Below are positions 1 to 8,315 of a stretch of DNA of 31,375 nt, in pieces (within the stretch, counting starts at the first letter, position 1; each line of letters begins with the position of its first letter). Under the pieces are notes generated by a model. The model was not told where the DNA came from. It did no database searches and saw nothing but the letters and a program-made list of their open reading frames with translations. This DNA comes from JBNJEM01 sp051745935. Its GTDB lineage: Bacteria; Planctomycetota; Planctomycetia; Pirellulales; Pirellulaceae. Where the stretch lies: positions 1-31,375 of the forward strand of contig JBNJEM010000012.1 in the NCBI GenBank assembly GCA_051745935.1, read 5' to 3'. Both the position numbers and the translations under genes were made by a program.

Positions 1-1674
1 AATCGGAGGACGCGGCCGTGGACCCAGGAAAATGGGCGAGTGGATCGGCGTGTCGTCCGACTCGTAAATGCTCACCAGCCGGTTGTCGGCCGGATCGATG
101 ACGGCCAGCACGCGGGAACGCCGGTCGTGAGCTTGATGGTGGAGCACGGTGGCGAGCAGTCGTCCGTCGGGCAGCGGAGCCAGGTCGCCCAGGCCGTCGG
201 GAAGCCGGTGAAACGACGCCTCCGCCGCGCCCGGGTGAGCCACGAAATTGCCCCGGTTGGAAATGACGGCCAACCGTCCGTCGGGCATCGGCGCCGGACT
301 ACCGTAGCCGAGCATGCGGAGCCGCTTGCCGTACACCGCCCCCACGTCGGCGCCCACCTCCGTTTGCCCGGCCGTGCCGTCCGGCCGGATCGCGTGAATC
401 CGGGTTTCGACCTTCGCCCGCCCGAAAAAGTTGTCGCTGCGCACAAAGGCAATCCGCCCGTCGGCAAGCACGTTCGGCTCGTTGTCGAAAATGGGCGTGT
501 GCGTAATCGACTTGATCTCGGTCCCGTCCGGCTGCATCACGAACAACGCCCGCGACGGCGCGCCGTGATACTCTTCAAACGTCCCGGCGCGCGTCGAAGC
601 GAACACGATCCGCCCGTCGGGTAGCTCCGCCGGGTCGATGTCGTGGAACGGGCCGCTGGTGAGCTGCCGCGGCGGCCCGCCGTCGACCGGGACGCGATAG
701 ATGTGGAAGAAGCTCGTCCCCTCCGGCGCCATGGCCACCAGAATCGACTGGCCGTCGAAGCTGGTGCTCGGCGATCCGATCACCCCCTCCCCCGCGTCGA
801 TCAGAACCCGCGGCTCGGCCCGCGGGCCAGGGGGATCGAGCACGCAGAGTTTGCGGCCGATCTTCGACGGGGACGGTAGATCAAACTGCATGTACGCCCG
901 CGACCAATTGATCCGGAACTCGATGCCCCAGGCTTCGTCCCGAAGCTGCTTATAGATGCTGCAATCGTCGGCCACGAACGCCACCGCCTCGGGCCAAACG
1001 AACTCGGCCCCGGGCTGGCTCACGGCGAGTCGTGCCGGCAACGCGCCGATGCGTCGCCCGCCCACCGAGCCGGCATACGTCAGCTTCCCCCACGGGGCCA
1101 TGCCCATCGGGCCCAACGCCGTGGCGGCGCTCCAGTGCTCGCCTTCGCGGTATTCCGCGAGCGAATACTTTTCCGGGTCGGCCTCGGACATGACCCGCCA
1201 ACTCGAGTCGGTAACCCGCTCAAGCGGCTCCGCGCCGTCCACGTCGACACGCAGGGCCGCAATCACGCCGCGGCTGCCACCGAGGCATATCCCGCGGATG
1301 CCCAGCACGTTCCGCCCTTCCGTCAGCTGGCTCTTGATATCCCACCGTTCGATCGAACTCCACACGTTCTTGTCCGGGCCGATGTCAAAGCCCACCCTCG
1401 CGCCATTGACGTAGAGTTCGTAGCCGTTATCGGCCGTAATGAGCACGCTGGCCGCGGCGGGCGGCCGCTCGAGGGTGAACGCCGTGCGGAACTCGGCCAC
1501 GTCGCTGTTCATATCGCCCCAAATCCACGAGGCATCTTCCAGCGGCGGCAGCGGCGGGGTCGTCTCGGATTCGGCGCGCCCCGGTAGTGGCACGGACACG
1601 AGGACCAAAAGGCCGGTGACAGTAGCGATCCATTTTAGTGCATTCGAGGGGGTAGTCATCTTCGTAGCAATCAC
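1..1674 (-). CDS. Secreted TolB/hydrazine-synthase-alpha-like beta-propeller protein (3' end outside window)
   Basis: One leftward frame stays open from 1674 to the left edge (558 codons, no stop), so the protein is incomplete at its C-terminus. The GTG at 1674 is preceded by AGGAG with a 7-nt spacer; an in-frame ATG at 1659 lacks a good Shine-Dalgarno (SD). The N-terminus is a Sec signal peptide: basic start, a GLLVLVSVPLP hydrophobic core, and cleavage near GRAES. Residues about 45-150 resemble a galactose-binding-like module (WIWGD, FRTAFTLE, ITADNGYELYVNG). The remainder has repeated propeller blades such as LPDGRIVFASTRAG, LADGRIAFVRSDN and MPDGRLAVISNRG, as in TolB-like proteins and the middle domain of hydrazine synthase alpha. 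No CXXCH heme motif is visible in this part. Substrate unknown. Planctomycetes carry many such exported proteins, so a hydrazine role should not be inferred. Confidence 0.8.
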   Translation of the reverse strand, partial: MIATKMTTPSNALKWIATVTGLLVLVSVPLPGRAESETTPPLPPLEDASWIWGDMNSDVAEFRTAFTLERPPAAASVLITADNGYELYVNGARVGFDIGPDKNVWSSIERWDIKSQLTEGRNVLGIRGICLGGSRGVIAALRVDVDGAEPLERVTDSSWRVMSEADPEKYSLAEYREGEHWSAATALGPMGMAPWGKLTYAGSVGGRRIGALPARLAVSQPGAEFVWPEAVAFVADDCSIYKQLRDEAWGIEFRINWSRAYMQFDLPSPSKIGRKLCVLDPPGPRAEPRVLIDAGEGVIGSPSTSFDGQSILVAMAPEGTSFFHIYRVPVDGGPPRQLTSGPFHDIDPAELPDGRIVFASTRAGTFEEYHGAPSRALFVMQPDGTEIKSITHTPIFDNEPNVLADGRIAFVRSDNFFGRAKVETRIHAIRPDGTAGQTEVGADVGAVYGKRLRMLGYGSPAPMPDGRLAVISNRGNFVAHPGAAEASFHRLPDGLGDLAPLPDGRLLATVLHHQAHDRRSRVLAVIDPADNRLVSIYESDDTPIHSPIFLGPRPRPPI

Positions 1675-1766
1675 AGTGGTACTCCTGGACGTCTCTCCGC
1701 GAGACGAGCGGGTTTTCGTGTAGGTGCCGCGGAGGCTTTTGTTTTACTCGTTTTACTTTCGCTTTA

Positions 1767-1866
1767 TATTTCAGGCGGTTGGATTTTTCCGGGTGGAAAG
1801 CTGCCCGACGCAACCCGTCCTCCCGTTGGTCGGACTCGCGGCGGAGAACGTCATCCGCGACCGGTA
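1767..1866 (+). repeat. Element E, copy 1 (100-bp TA-flanked repeat)
   Basis: Starts TATTTCAGGCGG and ends CGACCGGTA, with TA on both outer sides (1765-1766 and 1867-1868). It lies in the upstream region of the propeller gene, about 90 bp before its start. The same 100-bp unit occurs six more times in the window. Its ends are weakly inverted (TA..CGG against CCG..TA). Confidence 0.85.
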
Positions 1867-2102
1867 TATTTTCGCCTTTCACACCGAGATCTCGTACCCC
1901 TTTCGTTGGGGGCGGCTGAGCAATGCGTTGGCTTCGTCATCCAGTTGCCGTAGCCGCGTTGTTCCTTTTGCTTCAAGCCGTAGCGGGCGAAGCAAAAGAG
2001 CATGTCGGCCCGGCTGGTCGTGTGCCGTGCATGGATGCCGAGCTACCCCGGTCCAGGCGGCCTCCCGTGCCCAGGCCGTGTAGCGGCACCGGGGAACGGC
2101 TC

Positions 2103-3737
2103 TCAAAAGGGAAACTCCATGTCATCCTCGATCGCCAGAGAGCGGACGGACTCGTCGATGCGGCTGCGGAAGTCGGCGACGCGGGGGACGAGGTCGGAAT
2201 AGCGTTCGGCGAGCGTGTCGAGATGGTCTCCCAAACGATGCCCTGATTCGGCGCGTTCGGCGGCGCCGCAGGTGCGAAAGTCGGTGAAGTTGGCGTTGAG
2301 CCGGCGGATGTCGGCCCGCGGGGCGTTCAGCGACTCGAGCGCCGACACGATTTCGGTCAACAGGAACGCGAGCGTCAGGTGTCCGCGCGTGTCCCCGGGA
2401 ATGGGGTCGTCGGACACATGGCCCGACCAGGCCGACGCGAACTCGTCGGGCTCGGTCTCTCCCGCCGCTTCGCGTTCCGCCTGACGGCGATCCATCGTCG
2501 CCGACAGTTCCTCGAACTCGCGTTGTGCCTCTTCCCACGCCTCACGCGTTTCGTGCATCGAGAAAGCGAACTCGTCATCCAGTTCCAAATGGTGCCCGTC
2601 GAGACCGACAAAGCAAGCGCCACACATCCCATCGGCCATCATCTCGCAGGCCGGGCAGTCCTCGTCGATGACCGGTGGCTCCGCTTCACGCTGCGACATG
2701 CCGACGATCGGCACCCCCGCGCCGCGAGGAACACGGCGGCGGCTGCATTCGATGATGAAGCTCGGCGGCGAGCCGGCCTCGAAGGGACTCGCCAGCCAAT
2801 CCGCTTTCACGCCGCGCAAAAACTCCGCCAAAGCCGGCCGACAATCTTCGCCCTTGCCGAGCCGACGTTCCGTTTCCTCGTCTTCGCACCAGGACCATGC
2901 CGCCGCGATCAGTTCACGGCACAGGTCGAAGTAGATCACCATCTCCTCGCGGCCCATCGGAGCCGTCTCGTAGCCGACAACGTCATCCGGGACGGCGACG
3001 ATTCTTCCGCCGTCTTGAAACCGCATCCGTTGTGCCCACACCAACCCGTCGATCCACTCGCGTGCTCCGTGCAACATCTGCCTTGGCGTCAGCCCGCCCA
3101 GATCCTCGCGAGGCGTCATCAGCCAGTCACGATGCACTTCGATCGTGAACGAGTAATAGGCCCTTTCGCCGTCTTCGTCGCGAGACGCCCATCGCTCGCT
3201 CCGAACGATCTCCAGCACCCGGGCGGCGAGATCCGCAAGCAGGGGTTCGCCAAAGAGAACCTCGCGGTTCACCTCGGGCCGCCGGATCGGAGACTGGCGC
3301 GGCCTGCCGATTACCTCGGCGTCCGCCTGCTCGTGCAGCTCCCACCAGGGCGGCAAATGTACGCTCAGCGGACAATGTTGCCGACCGTCCTCGTCCACGA
3401 CCATTGCGAACGCCGCGTCGCGACCGACCGGCTGAAACTCGCCACCCGTAACGATTCGCTTCAGACCGAGATCGATCAGCACCCAGGCGTCGCTTTCCTT
3501 GATCGCACCACATGCGATTTCAGGACCGACGGCGTCCACCGGCAAGCTGTCAATGAACTCGCAGACCGCAGGCGTCCGGTAACGCGGCCAATAGCCAATC
3601 ATATCCTCCCAGCAACTCGGATCCTCCGAAGCGACCGCGATCAACGTCATCCCCGTGTCGGTATCCAGCGAAGTGCCAAGGCGACAATTCTCGCCGTCGC
3701 GAATGACCACCGTCACGATATCATGTTGCTCAGTCAT
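2103..3737 (-). CDS. Large hypothetical protein with paired CxxC motifs
   Basis: A 544-aa reading frame with gene-like codon use. I do not recognise the family. It is acidic, rich in Trp, Glu and Asp, and has no signal peptide or membrane segment. Near residue 360 it carries CPAC followed nine residues later by CGAC, a possible zinc-binding knuckle. After it comes a Glu-rich helical stretch (EEAQREFEEL) that may be coiled coil, and a helical C-terminal domain ending in EDDMEFPF. The ATG at 3737 has purine-rich sequence upstream (GGAGAG, GAAGAGG), but the nearest purine run abuts the start, so a downstream GTG is possible. It is the last gene before the repeat-rich ars region, in the same direction as the propeller gene. 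Function unknown. Confidence 0.7.
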   Translation of the reverse strand: MTEQHDIVTVVIRDGENCRLGTSLDTDTGMTLIAVASEDPSCWEDMIGYWPRYRTPAVCEFIDSLPVDAVGPEIACGAIKESDAWVLIDLGLKRIVTGGEFQPVGRDAAFAMVVDEDGRQHCPLSVHLPPWWELHEQADAEVIGRPRQSPIRRPEVNREVLFGEPLLADLAARVLEIVRSERWASRDEDGERAYYSFTIEVHRDWLMTPREDLGGLTPRQMLHGAREWIDGLVWAQRMRFQDGGRIVAVPDDVVGYETAPMGREEMVIYFDLCRELIAAAWSWCEDEETERRLGKGEDCRPALAEFLRGVKADWLASPFEAGSPPSFIIECSRRRVPRGAGVPIVGMSQREAEPPVIDEDCPACEMMADGMCGACFVGLDGHHLELDDEFAFSMHETREAWEEAQREFEELSATMDRRQAEREAAGETEPDEFASAWSGHVSDDPIPGDTRGHLTLAFLLTEIVSALESLNAPRADIRRLNANFTDFRTCGAAERAESGHRLGDHLDTLAERYSDLVPRVADFRSRIDESVRSLAIEDDMEFPF

Positions 3738-4030
3738 CCTCTTCGCTCTCCGTCATTCGGTGGCTGCGGGCCGCGTGTCGAGAAAATAGTGCCAAGAACG
3801 AATGGCACTGTAAAACCAACATCGATTGTAACCGCTGATCCACCGCGGCAAAAGCGACCGGCGGGAGGGACTCTTTTCCGGAACCTCGGCGTATCGCCGA
3901 CGCGAATCCCTCGCCCCATGGCGCCCCCGCTTGGTCGTTTCCAATGGCCGTCGTCTCCGTCCCATGGTGCGGGCCCCGGTACGAAGCCCCCATAACAAAA
4001 CCGTGCAGGTCTGGTGTTATCCAGGGATGT
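3738..4030. other. Intergenic stretch with a solitary arm of element S
   Basis: No gene is supported. At 3989-4002 lies CCCATAACAAAACC, the same 14-bp arm that bounds the 72-bp element S elsewhere in the window; no matching second arm is present nearby. It looks like a relic or partial copy. Confidence 0.4.
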
Positions 4031-4091
4031 GGAAGGCTTCGTGTTGCCGAATTCGGCGTTCGGAGGCCCTCAACCGATGTCCCTCATGGTG

Positions 4092-4137
4092 TTGACATCC
4101 CTGCTGGAATCTTCTACATTTCGCTATATGGTGAAAT
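4092..4137 (+). promoter_or_regulatory. arsR-type promoter and operator, copy A
   Basis: TTGACA (4092-4097), a 17-bp spacer and TACATT (4115-4120) form a sigma70-type promoter. Overlapping its -10 box is the imperfect palindrome ATTTCGCTATATGGTGAAAT (4118-4137), the layout expected for ArsR autorepression. In this copy it drives only the broken arsR and whatever lies downstream. Confidence 0.7.
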
Positions 4138-4437
4138 ATACAACTCAGCTCATGCGTGACCTGATGACGCTCCTCAGGGCCCTGGCCGATGAAAACCGGG
4201 CGTGGCATCGCGAGCTTGTGTGTCTGCCAGATCGTCGAGTTGCCGGGGTTGGCTCGGTCGACGGTTTCAAAACATGTTTCGGTTCTGCGGCAGGCCAGGC
4301 TGGTGAAAAGCGGCGGGAATGGGCGAGGGATGTATATTTCAGGCGGTTGGATTTATTCGGGTGGAACGTTGCCCGACGCAAGCCGTCCTCCCGTTGGTCG
4401 GACTCGCGGCGGACACAGTCATCCCCGACCGGTATAT
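4128..4437 (+). pseudogene. arsR remnant, copy A (frameshifted, cut after the helix-turn-helix)
   Basis: Reads LRALADENR in one frame, then LCVCQIVEL and STVSKHVSVLRQARLV in the next, so a frameshift (and a short loss, compared with intact ArsR at 28184-28666) separates the N-terminus from the metal-binding and DNA-binding part. The CVC arsenite motif and recognition helix are recognisable. Element E interrupts it at the GMY codons. After E only TATTAC remains before unrelated sequence. The same lesions are shared with copy B, so the gene was already broken when duplicated. Confidence 0.85.
4335..4434 (+). repeat. Element E, copy 2
   Basis: 100 bp between TA (4333-4334) and TA (4435-4436), at the same position in the arsR remnant as copy 3, so it was duplicated along with it. 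Confidence 0.9.
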
Positions 4438-4438
4438 T

Positions 4439-4527
4439 ACTTGGACAGCGCCACTTTCCGGCGCAACTGCCGGAGCCCAAAGGCCTTGCGCCGTTGGTGA
4501 ACCAGATGGAAGGCTAGCGGCCGTCCC
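4439..4527 (+). repeat. Repeat R2, copy A (about 89 bp)
   Basis: Begins ACTTGGACAGCGCCAC and ends near GTCCC. A nearly identical segment lies at 21371-21460, beside the permease promoter. Origin unknown; too short to assign to a mobile element. Confidence 0.75.
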
Positions 4528-4660
4528 AAACGCCGGTGACCTTTCACGTCACTGCCATGTCCGCGTAGCGGCCGATCGCCAGGGCCAGCATGCTGACGCG
4601 ATCACGCACAAATTGCTGCAAGTGGGACGAGTCAATTCACGCCGATCCGAGAACTATGCC

Positions 4661-4840
4661 GTGAAAAAACAAGAAGTCATCGATTTGGTAAATCGATTTC
4701 CCGACGAGGTCGACACGGAGCGGCTCATCGAGGAGCTGTACCTTCGCACAAAGCTCGACAGGGCGGAACGAGCGGTCTCCGAGGACCGTGTTGTCTCGCA
4801 GGAAGCGGTTGAGCCGCGGAGCCAGCAGTGGCAAAAGTAA
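4661..4840 (+). CDS. ParD-like small antitoxin
   Basis: A 59-aa acidic helical protein (KKQEVIDLVNRFPDEVDTER, then IEELYLRTKLDRAERAVSE) of the type found in front of ParE/RelE toxins, especially in planctomycetes. The GTG at 4661 is chosen because the family starts with KKQE-like residues; no strong SD is visible. Its last 13 bases overlap the start of the toxin reading frame, the usual coupled arrangement. Because the toxin is broken, this may be an orphan antitoxin. Family assignment rests on sequence style and context, not on a search. Confidence 0.65.
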   Translation: MKKQEVIDLVNRFPDEVDTERLIEELYLRTKLDRAERAVSEDRVVSQEAVEPRSQQWQK

Positions 4841-5069
4841 TCTGGGCTAAACCTGCTCTGGACAACCGTCGGCGGATCACGAGTGTATCGCTCGAGATTC
4901 GGCGAAATATGTGTCAACCATGATCGAGGAAATCACTTCCGCGACTCGGCGCCTGGATAATTCTCCCAATTCTGGTTCCAAGCTTCCGGAGATGCCTGGC
5001 TCACCATATCGGCAAGTTCTCCGACGACCCTATCGCGTTATTGACTGCCGCGACGCTGCCACCGGATAA
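4828..5069 (+). pseudogene. ParE/RelE-type toxin, frameshifted and C-terminally short
   Basis: GTG at 4828 opens AKVIWAKPALDN then RRRIT, typical of a ParE N-terminus. At about 4880 the frame shifts and continues as ECIARDSAKYVSTMIEEIT, then LDNSPNSGSKLPEM and YRQVLRRPYRVIDCRDAATG to a TAA at 5067-5069. A one-base deletion in the expected ThrGlu junction explains the shift. The usual last strand, carrying a VHG-like motif, is missing. The toxin is therefore very probably inactive. Confidence 0.75.
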
Positions 5070-5201
5070 GTCTTTATTCTGGCGATTGTTCATGCAAGCC
5101 GCGATTTACCGTCCGCTTTCCAAGCTGGCGACTGAAGTCGCCCAAATGACTGGAGGTGTTGGCCAGCGATTCGCCTGCGCAGTTGACTGCATCCATCACA
5201 G

Positions 5202-5303
5202 TACGCAATCAAATTGCGTATTGCGGCATTTAGGATAAAGTGTTGGGCCGATTTCGCCGATCTACTTGAAAGAAGTTACCGTAGTACGCAATATAATTGC
5301 GTA
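5202..5303 (+). promoter_or_regulatory. Twin palindromic operators and promoter of the AbiE module
   Basis: Two 19-bp palindromes, TACGCAATCAAATTGCGTA (5202-5220) and TACGCAATATAATTGCGTA (5285-5303), lie 83 bp apart start to start. The second contains a TATAAT box (5292-5297) in its centre, so a bound repressor would cover the -10. A TTGAAA at 5266-5271 could serve as -35, though the 20-bp spacer is long. AbiEi antitoxins are known to repress their own promoter by binding paired inverted repeats. Confidence 0.75.
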
Positions 5304-5330
5304 TTGGTGCAACGTATTTCAAGTGAAATC

Positions 5331-6137
5331 ATGAGCCTGACCACCTTTTTCGATGAACAACCCGTCTTCACACGTGAGGAGGCCGAGCGACGATTCGCGG
5401 CCGGGACGGGGAACAAGCGCAGTTCGCGGACCGTTGATTCTCTGCTGGCCTACCATCTTCGCCAAGGACGGGTTCTGCGGGTGCGGCGTGGATTATACGT
5501 CGCTGTCCCGCGTGGCGTTTCGGGCGAGCACTTTGCCGCGGACCCGTATCTCGTGGCTGCAAAAGCGGCCACCGACGCGGTTCTGGCCCATCACACAGCC
5601 CTGGAACTACATGGTCGGGCCTATTCAATCTTTGCCACCTTCTATTTTCTCACCGAGCACGCCACTCGACCGTTTCATTTCCGTGGGGTCCGATTCCGAC
5701 CGGTGTCCCTACCTAAGTCACTCCGCACGCCTCGCCGACATTCACTTGGCGTGGACGACGTCGACCACGGTGGAGTCACCATCAAAGTGACGTCCTTGGA
5801 ACGGACACTGGTCGATGTACTGGACCGCGTTGACTTGGCAGGCGGTTGGGAGGAAGCATGGCGGTCGCTCGAAATGGTTGAGTACTTCGATATCGACGCC
5901 GTGATCAAGTACGCACTAGCGCTGGGAAATGCTACCACCGTGGCGAAAGTCGGTTACTTTTTGGAGGAACACCGTCAGAAGCTGATGGTCGAACAGAAGC
6001 ACTTCAAGAAGCTCGAGCGGGCCCGTCCCAAGCAGCCCTGCTATCTGCAGAACAATTCGGGGGATAACGTCCTCGCTCGGCGTTGGAACCTCATCGTGCC
6101 GCGCTGGCTTGCCGAGCGGCACTGGGAGGAGGCATGA
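5331..6137 (+). CDS. abiEi: AbiEi-family antitoxin (type IV TA, autorepressor)
   Basis: 268 aa from the ATG at 5331 (MSLTTFFDEQPVFTREEA). The frame is open further upstream, but those codons run through the operator, so this start is preferred. Residues about 10-60 form the winged helix-turn-helix (FTREEAERRF, LAYHLRQGRVLRVRRGLYVA). The C-terminal part (VLAHHTALELHGRA, SLERTLVDVLDRVDLAGG) matches the AbiEi antitoxin domain. It should neutralise AbiEii and repress the operon through the two palindromes upstream. It overlaps abiEii by ATGA. Intact, and the best-preserved TA pair in the window. Confidence 0.85.
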   Translation: MSLTTFFDEQPVFTREEAERRFAAGTGNKRSSRTVDSLLAYHLRQGRVLRVRRGLYVAVPRGVSGEHFAADPYLVAAKAATDAVLAHHTALELHGRAYSIFATFYFLTEHATRPFHFRGVRFRPVSLPKSLRTPRRHSLGVDDVDHGGVTIKVTSLERTLVDVLDRVDLAGGWEEAWRSLEMVEYFDIDAVIKYALALGNATTVAKVGYFLEEHRQKLMVEQKHFKKLERARPKQPCYLQNNSGDNVLARRWNLIVPRWLAERHWEEA

Positions 6138-7102
6138 ACGTTTCTCTCAAGAGCCTCCAAAGGAAAGCCGAACAAAGCGGCTTTCGAGTGGAAGTTCTGG
6201 AAAAGGTCTGTCGCCTGCAGCAGATTCTGACCGGCTTTGGCCGGCATCCCTTTCTCAAGAGCCGTCTCGTGCTTAAAGGCGGCACGGCGCTCAACCTATT
6301 CCTATTCGACCTCCCGCGTTTGTCGGTCGACATCGACCTTAATTACGTTGGTCAGGCCCACCGGGAGCCGATGCTCGCTGAGCGTCCCCAAGTTGAGCAA
6401 GCGGTGCAAGATGTTTGTGCGCGAGAGGGCATGCAGGTGGCGCGATTGCCTGAAGATCACGCCGGCGGCAAATGGCGACTTCGCTATGCAAGTGTCTTTG
6501 GCCAGCAGGGAAGCCTCGAAGTGGACATCAATTACCTCCAGCGTATTCCGCTTTGGCCAATCCAGCGGCACGATGCTCCTCGTCTGGCTGGAATTCAGGC
6601 AAGAGGCGTGCCGGTGCTCGACATCCATGAGCTGGCAGCCGGCAAGCTGGCAGCGCTCTTTGCCCGCCGCGCGAGCCGCGATCTCTTTGACGCACACCAG
6701 CTGCTGCACCAACCAAGACTCGACGACCAACGCTTGCGTACGGCATTTCTCGTGTATGGCGGCATGAATCGTAAAGACTGGCGAACCATCCGCATTGAGG
6801 ACATCGGATTTGATCCGACAGAAGTGCAAAATCAACTGGTTCCGACTTTGCGCCGCCAGGAGGTCGGGAAACTCGGCCGCACCAATGCGTGGGCTGATCT
6901 GTTGATTGACGAGTGTCGGGCGGCGCTGGCACGTGTCTTGCCTTTTACTGAACCGGAGAAAAGGTTTTTGGATACGCTGCTCGATGACGGCGAATTGGCC
7001 CCGGAACTGCTGACCCAAGACGATGAACTTGTGGCACGGATCGGGCAACATCCCGGCCTCTTGTGGAAACGGTACAACGTTCGCCAGCACCGGCGCAGAT
7101 GA
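6134..7102 (+). CDS. abiEii: AbiEii nucleotidyltransferase toxin
   Basis: 322 aa. The ATG at 6134 overlaps the abiEi stop and follows a strong GGGAGGAGG. The nucleotidyltransferase fold is visible: GG at residues 49-50 (LVLKGGTALNLFLF), catalytic Asp66 and Asp68 (LSVDIDLNY), a third acidic strand (LEVDINY), and the late AAGKLAALFARR and RDLFDAHQL motifs. Family members block growth by nucleotidylating a cellular target and can abort phage infection. All expected catalytic residues are present, so the module is probably active. It lies between the two 410-bp arsR repeats. Confidence 0.88.
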   Translation: MNVSLKSLQRKAEQSGFRVEVLEKVCRLQQILTGFGRHPFLKSRLVLKGGTALNLFLFDLPRLSVDIDLNYVGQAHREPMLAERPQVEQAVQDVCAREGMQVARLPEDHAGGKWRLRYASVFGQQGSLEVDINYLQRIPLWPIQRHDAPRLAGIQARGVPVLDIHELAAGKLAALFARRASRDLFDAHQLLHQPRLDDQRLRTAFLVYGGMNRKDWRTIRIEDIGFDPTEVQNQLVPTLRRQEVGKLGRTNAWADLLIDECRAALARVLPFTEPEKRFLDTLLDDGELAPELLTQDDELVARIGQHPGLLWKRYNVRQHRRR

Positions 7103-7166
7103 AAATCGCGAACGCCGAACTTGGTGGGCCTCCAGTGCGTGGGACCGCCATCAGGACCTAACAAAA

Positions 7167-7193
7167 CGAAGGCACGCGGCTTTTCTGCCTTCG
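7167..7193 (+). terminator. Hairpin after abiEii (weak terminator candidate)
   Basis: CGAAGGCA (7167-7174) and TGCCTTCG (7186-7193) form a perfect 8-bp stem with an 11-nt loop, 65 bp after the abiEii stop. There is no U-tract, so intrinsic termination is uncertain. Confidence 0.35.
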
Positions 7194-7271
7194 GAGCTGC
7201 TGAAGCCTTCTTAGCTACGTTTCTCATATTCCCGCAACAACGGTGCGTAGCACCATTTTCGGCCTCACGAC

Positions 7272-7636
7272 CACGTGACGTATGTCGGCGTGATGCGCAG
7301 CGATGCGGCGTTGTACGATCCGGCGCCGCCAAAGCAACCGAAGAGAAAACGCGGTTCCAAACCGAAGGAAGGTCCCCGTCTCCCGTCCCCCCAAGAGGCC
7401 GCCAAGAAGGCAGATCGCGCCCGCAACGCGGACAGCTCGTGGGCCTGGCAAACGGTTACCGCGATGGCGTATGGAGTCCAGCGCGAACTGCTGGTGGTCT
7501 CGTACGTCGCCCTCTGGCCAAGAGTTCTGGGGCTGGTACCGATCCGCGTCGTAGTGGTGCGCGACCCGAACGGCACGTTCGACGACCCTACCTGTTCACG
7601 ACCGATGTCGGTGCCGAGCTAAGTCTCGCCATTTAG
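7272..7636 (+). pseudogene. IS4/IS701-type transposase fragment
   Basis: Reads RSDAALYDPAPPKQPKRKRG, KEGPRLPSP, YGVQRELLVVSYVALWPRVL and RVVVVRDPNGTFDDP in one frame, then PYLFTTDVGAEL in the next, as in the middle of DDE transposases of the IS4/IS701 type. Both ends are missing and a frameshift occurs near 7590. No terminal repeats are visible. Dead remnant. Confidence 0.75.
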
Positions 7637-7803
7637 GCAGCGGAGGGGGTTGCCGGAGCTCGGCGGGCCGGCGACGTCGCGCGTCCGGTCGATGCGACGT
7701 GGCCGACAGAAGCCACCCTTGAGGAACGCTGTTGACGCGGGAGGAAGGCTTGGTGTTGCCGAATTTGGCGTTCGGAGGCGCTCAACCGATGTCCCTCATG
7801 GTG

Positions 7804-7849
7804 TTGACATCCCTGCTGGAATCTTCTACATTTCGTTATATGGTGAAAT
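7804..7849 (+). promoter_or_regulatory. Promoter and ArsR operator of the arsR-arsC-acr3 unit
   Basis: TTGACA (7804-7809), 17 bp, TACATT (7827-7832), with the palindrome ATTTCGTTATATGGTGAAAT at 7830-7849 overlapping the -10. The arsR gene next to it is broken, so control would have to come from another ArsR, for example the one at 28184-28666, whose own promoter has a related operator. Confidence 0.7.
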
Positions 7850-8315
7850 ATACAACTCAGCTCATGCGTGGCCTGATGACGCTCCTCAGGGCCCTGGCCG
7901 ATGAAAACCGGGCGTGGCATCGCGAGCTTGTGTGTCTGCCAGATCGTCGAGTTGCCGGGGTTGGCTCGGTCGACGGTTTCGAAACATGTTTCGGTTCTGC
8001 GGCAGGCCAGGCTGGTGAAAAGCGGCGGGAATAGGCGAGGGATGTATATTTCAGGCGGTTGGATTTATCCGGGTGGAACGTTGCCCGACGCAAGCCGTCC
8101 TCCCGTTGGTCGGACTCGCGGCGGACAAAGTCATCCGCGATCGGTATATTACCAGGCCGCCGACGCCGAGTCGCCGGTCGAATCTGGGGCGGATGGCCGG
8201 CTTCCTGACGGAATTGCTTGGCGGCACGCCGAAGGGCGCCGAAGATGGCAGGCGGATGGCGTGAATCCTCAAGATCGATCGTGAAGAATTGTGCGGGAAA
8301 CGAAATCGATGCTGA
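7840..8315 (+). pseudogene. arsR remnant, copy B (full length but frameshifted and carrying element E)
   Basis: The N-terminus (LRALADENR), CVC metal motif and recognition helix are as in copy A, with the same frameshift. Element E sits inside the Met-Tyr-Tyr codons. Removing E plus one TA restores ATGTATTAC, and E is read as an in-frame 34-codon insert without stops. The C-terminal part then changes frame (MAGFLTELLGGTPKGAEDGR) and meets a TGA before ILKIDREELCGK, ending at 8315 over the arsC start. Multiple lesions make it non-functional. Confidence 0.85.
8047..8146 (+). repeat. Element E, copy 3 (inside arsR)
   Basis: 100 bp with TA at 8045-8046 and 8147-8148. Clean evidence of insertion with TA duplication, since the interrupted arsR codons rejoin exactly when E and one TA are removed. 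Confidence 0.92.

Larger units (their letters stand above)
4031..4440 (+). repeat. 410-bp direct repeat, copy A (arsR promoter, broken arsR, element E)
   Basis: Aligns base for base with 7743-8152 without gaps; by eye 11 substitutions in 410 bp (about 97% identity). It contains the arsR promoter, its operator, the damaged arsR reading frame and element E. The similarity stops just after TATTAC at the right end: here repeat R2 follows, while in copy B the rest of arsR follows. Copy B is therefore the original context and copy A the duplicate. Confidence 0.9.
7743..8152 (+). repeat. 410-bp direct repeat, copy B
   Basis: Partner of 4031-4440. Here the arsR remnant continues past the repeat end into its own C-terminal codons and then arsC, marking this as the ancestral location. 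Confidence 0.9.

Noticed and set aside
40..1587. Several plus-strand open frames near the left edge
   Set aside because: All are antisense to the secreted propeller gene, whose signal peptide and blade repeats are clear.
1..1674. Hydrazine synthase subunit as a literal function
   Set aside because: The propeller resembles that family, but the visible part lacks heme motifs and no other anammox gene is in the window.
1879..2106. A 75-codon minus-strand frame starting TTG and overlapping the stop of the large hypothetical gene
   Set aside because: The TTGA overlap is suggestive, but there is no recognisable motif, the composition is Arg-rich and no SD is evident.
2379..3995. A 538-codon open frame on the plus strand
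   Set aside because: It lies opposite the 544-aa hypothetical gene, has no recognisable motifs and an Arg/Pro/His-rich composition typical of a shadow frame. The minus-strand gene has better composition.
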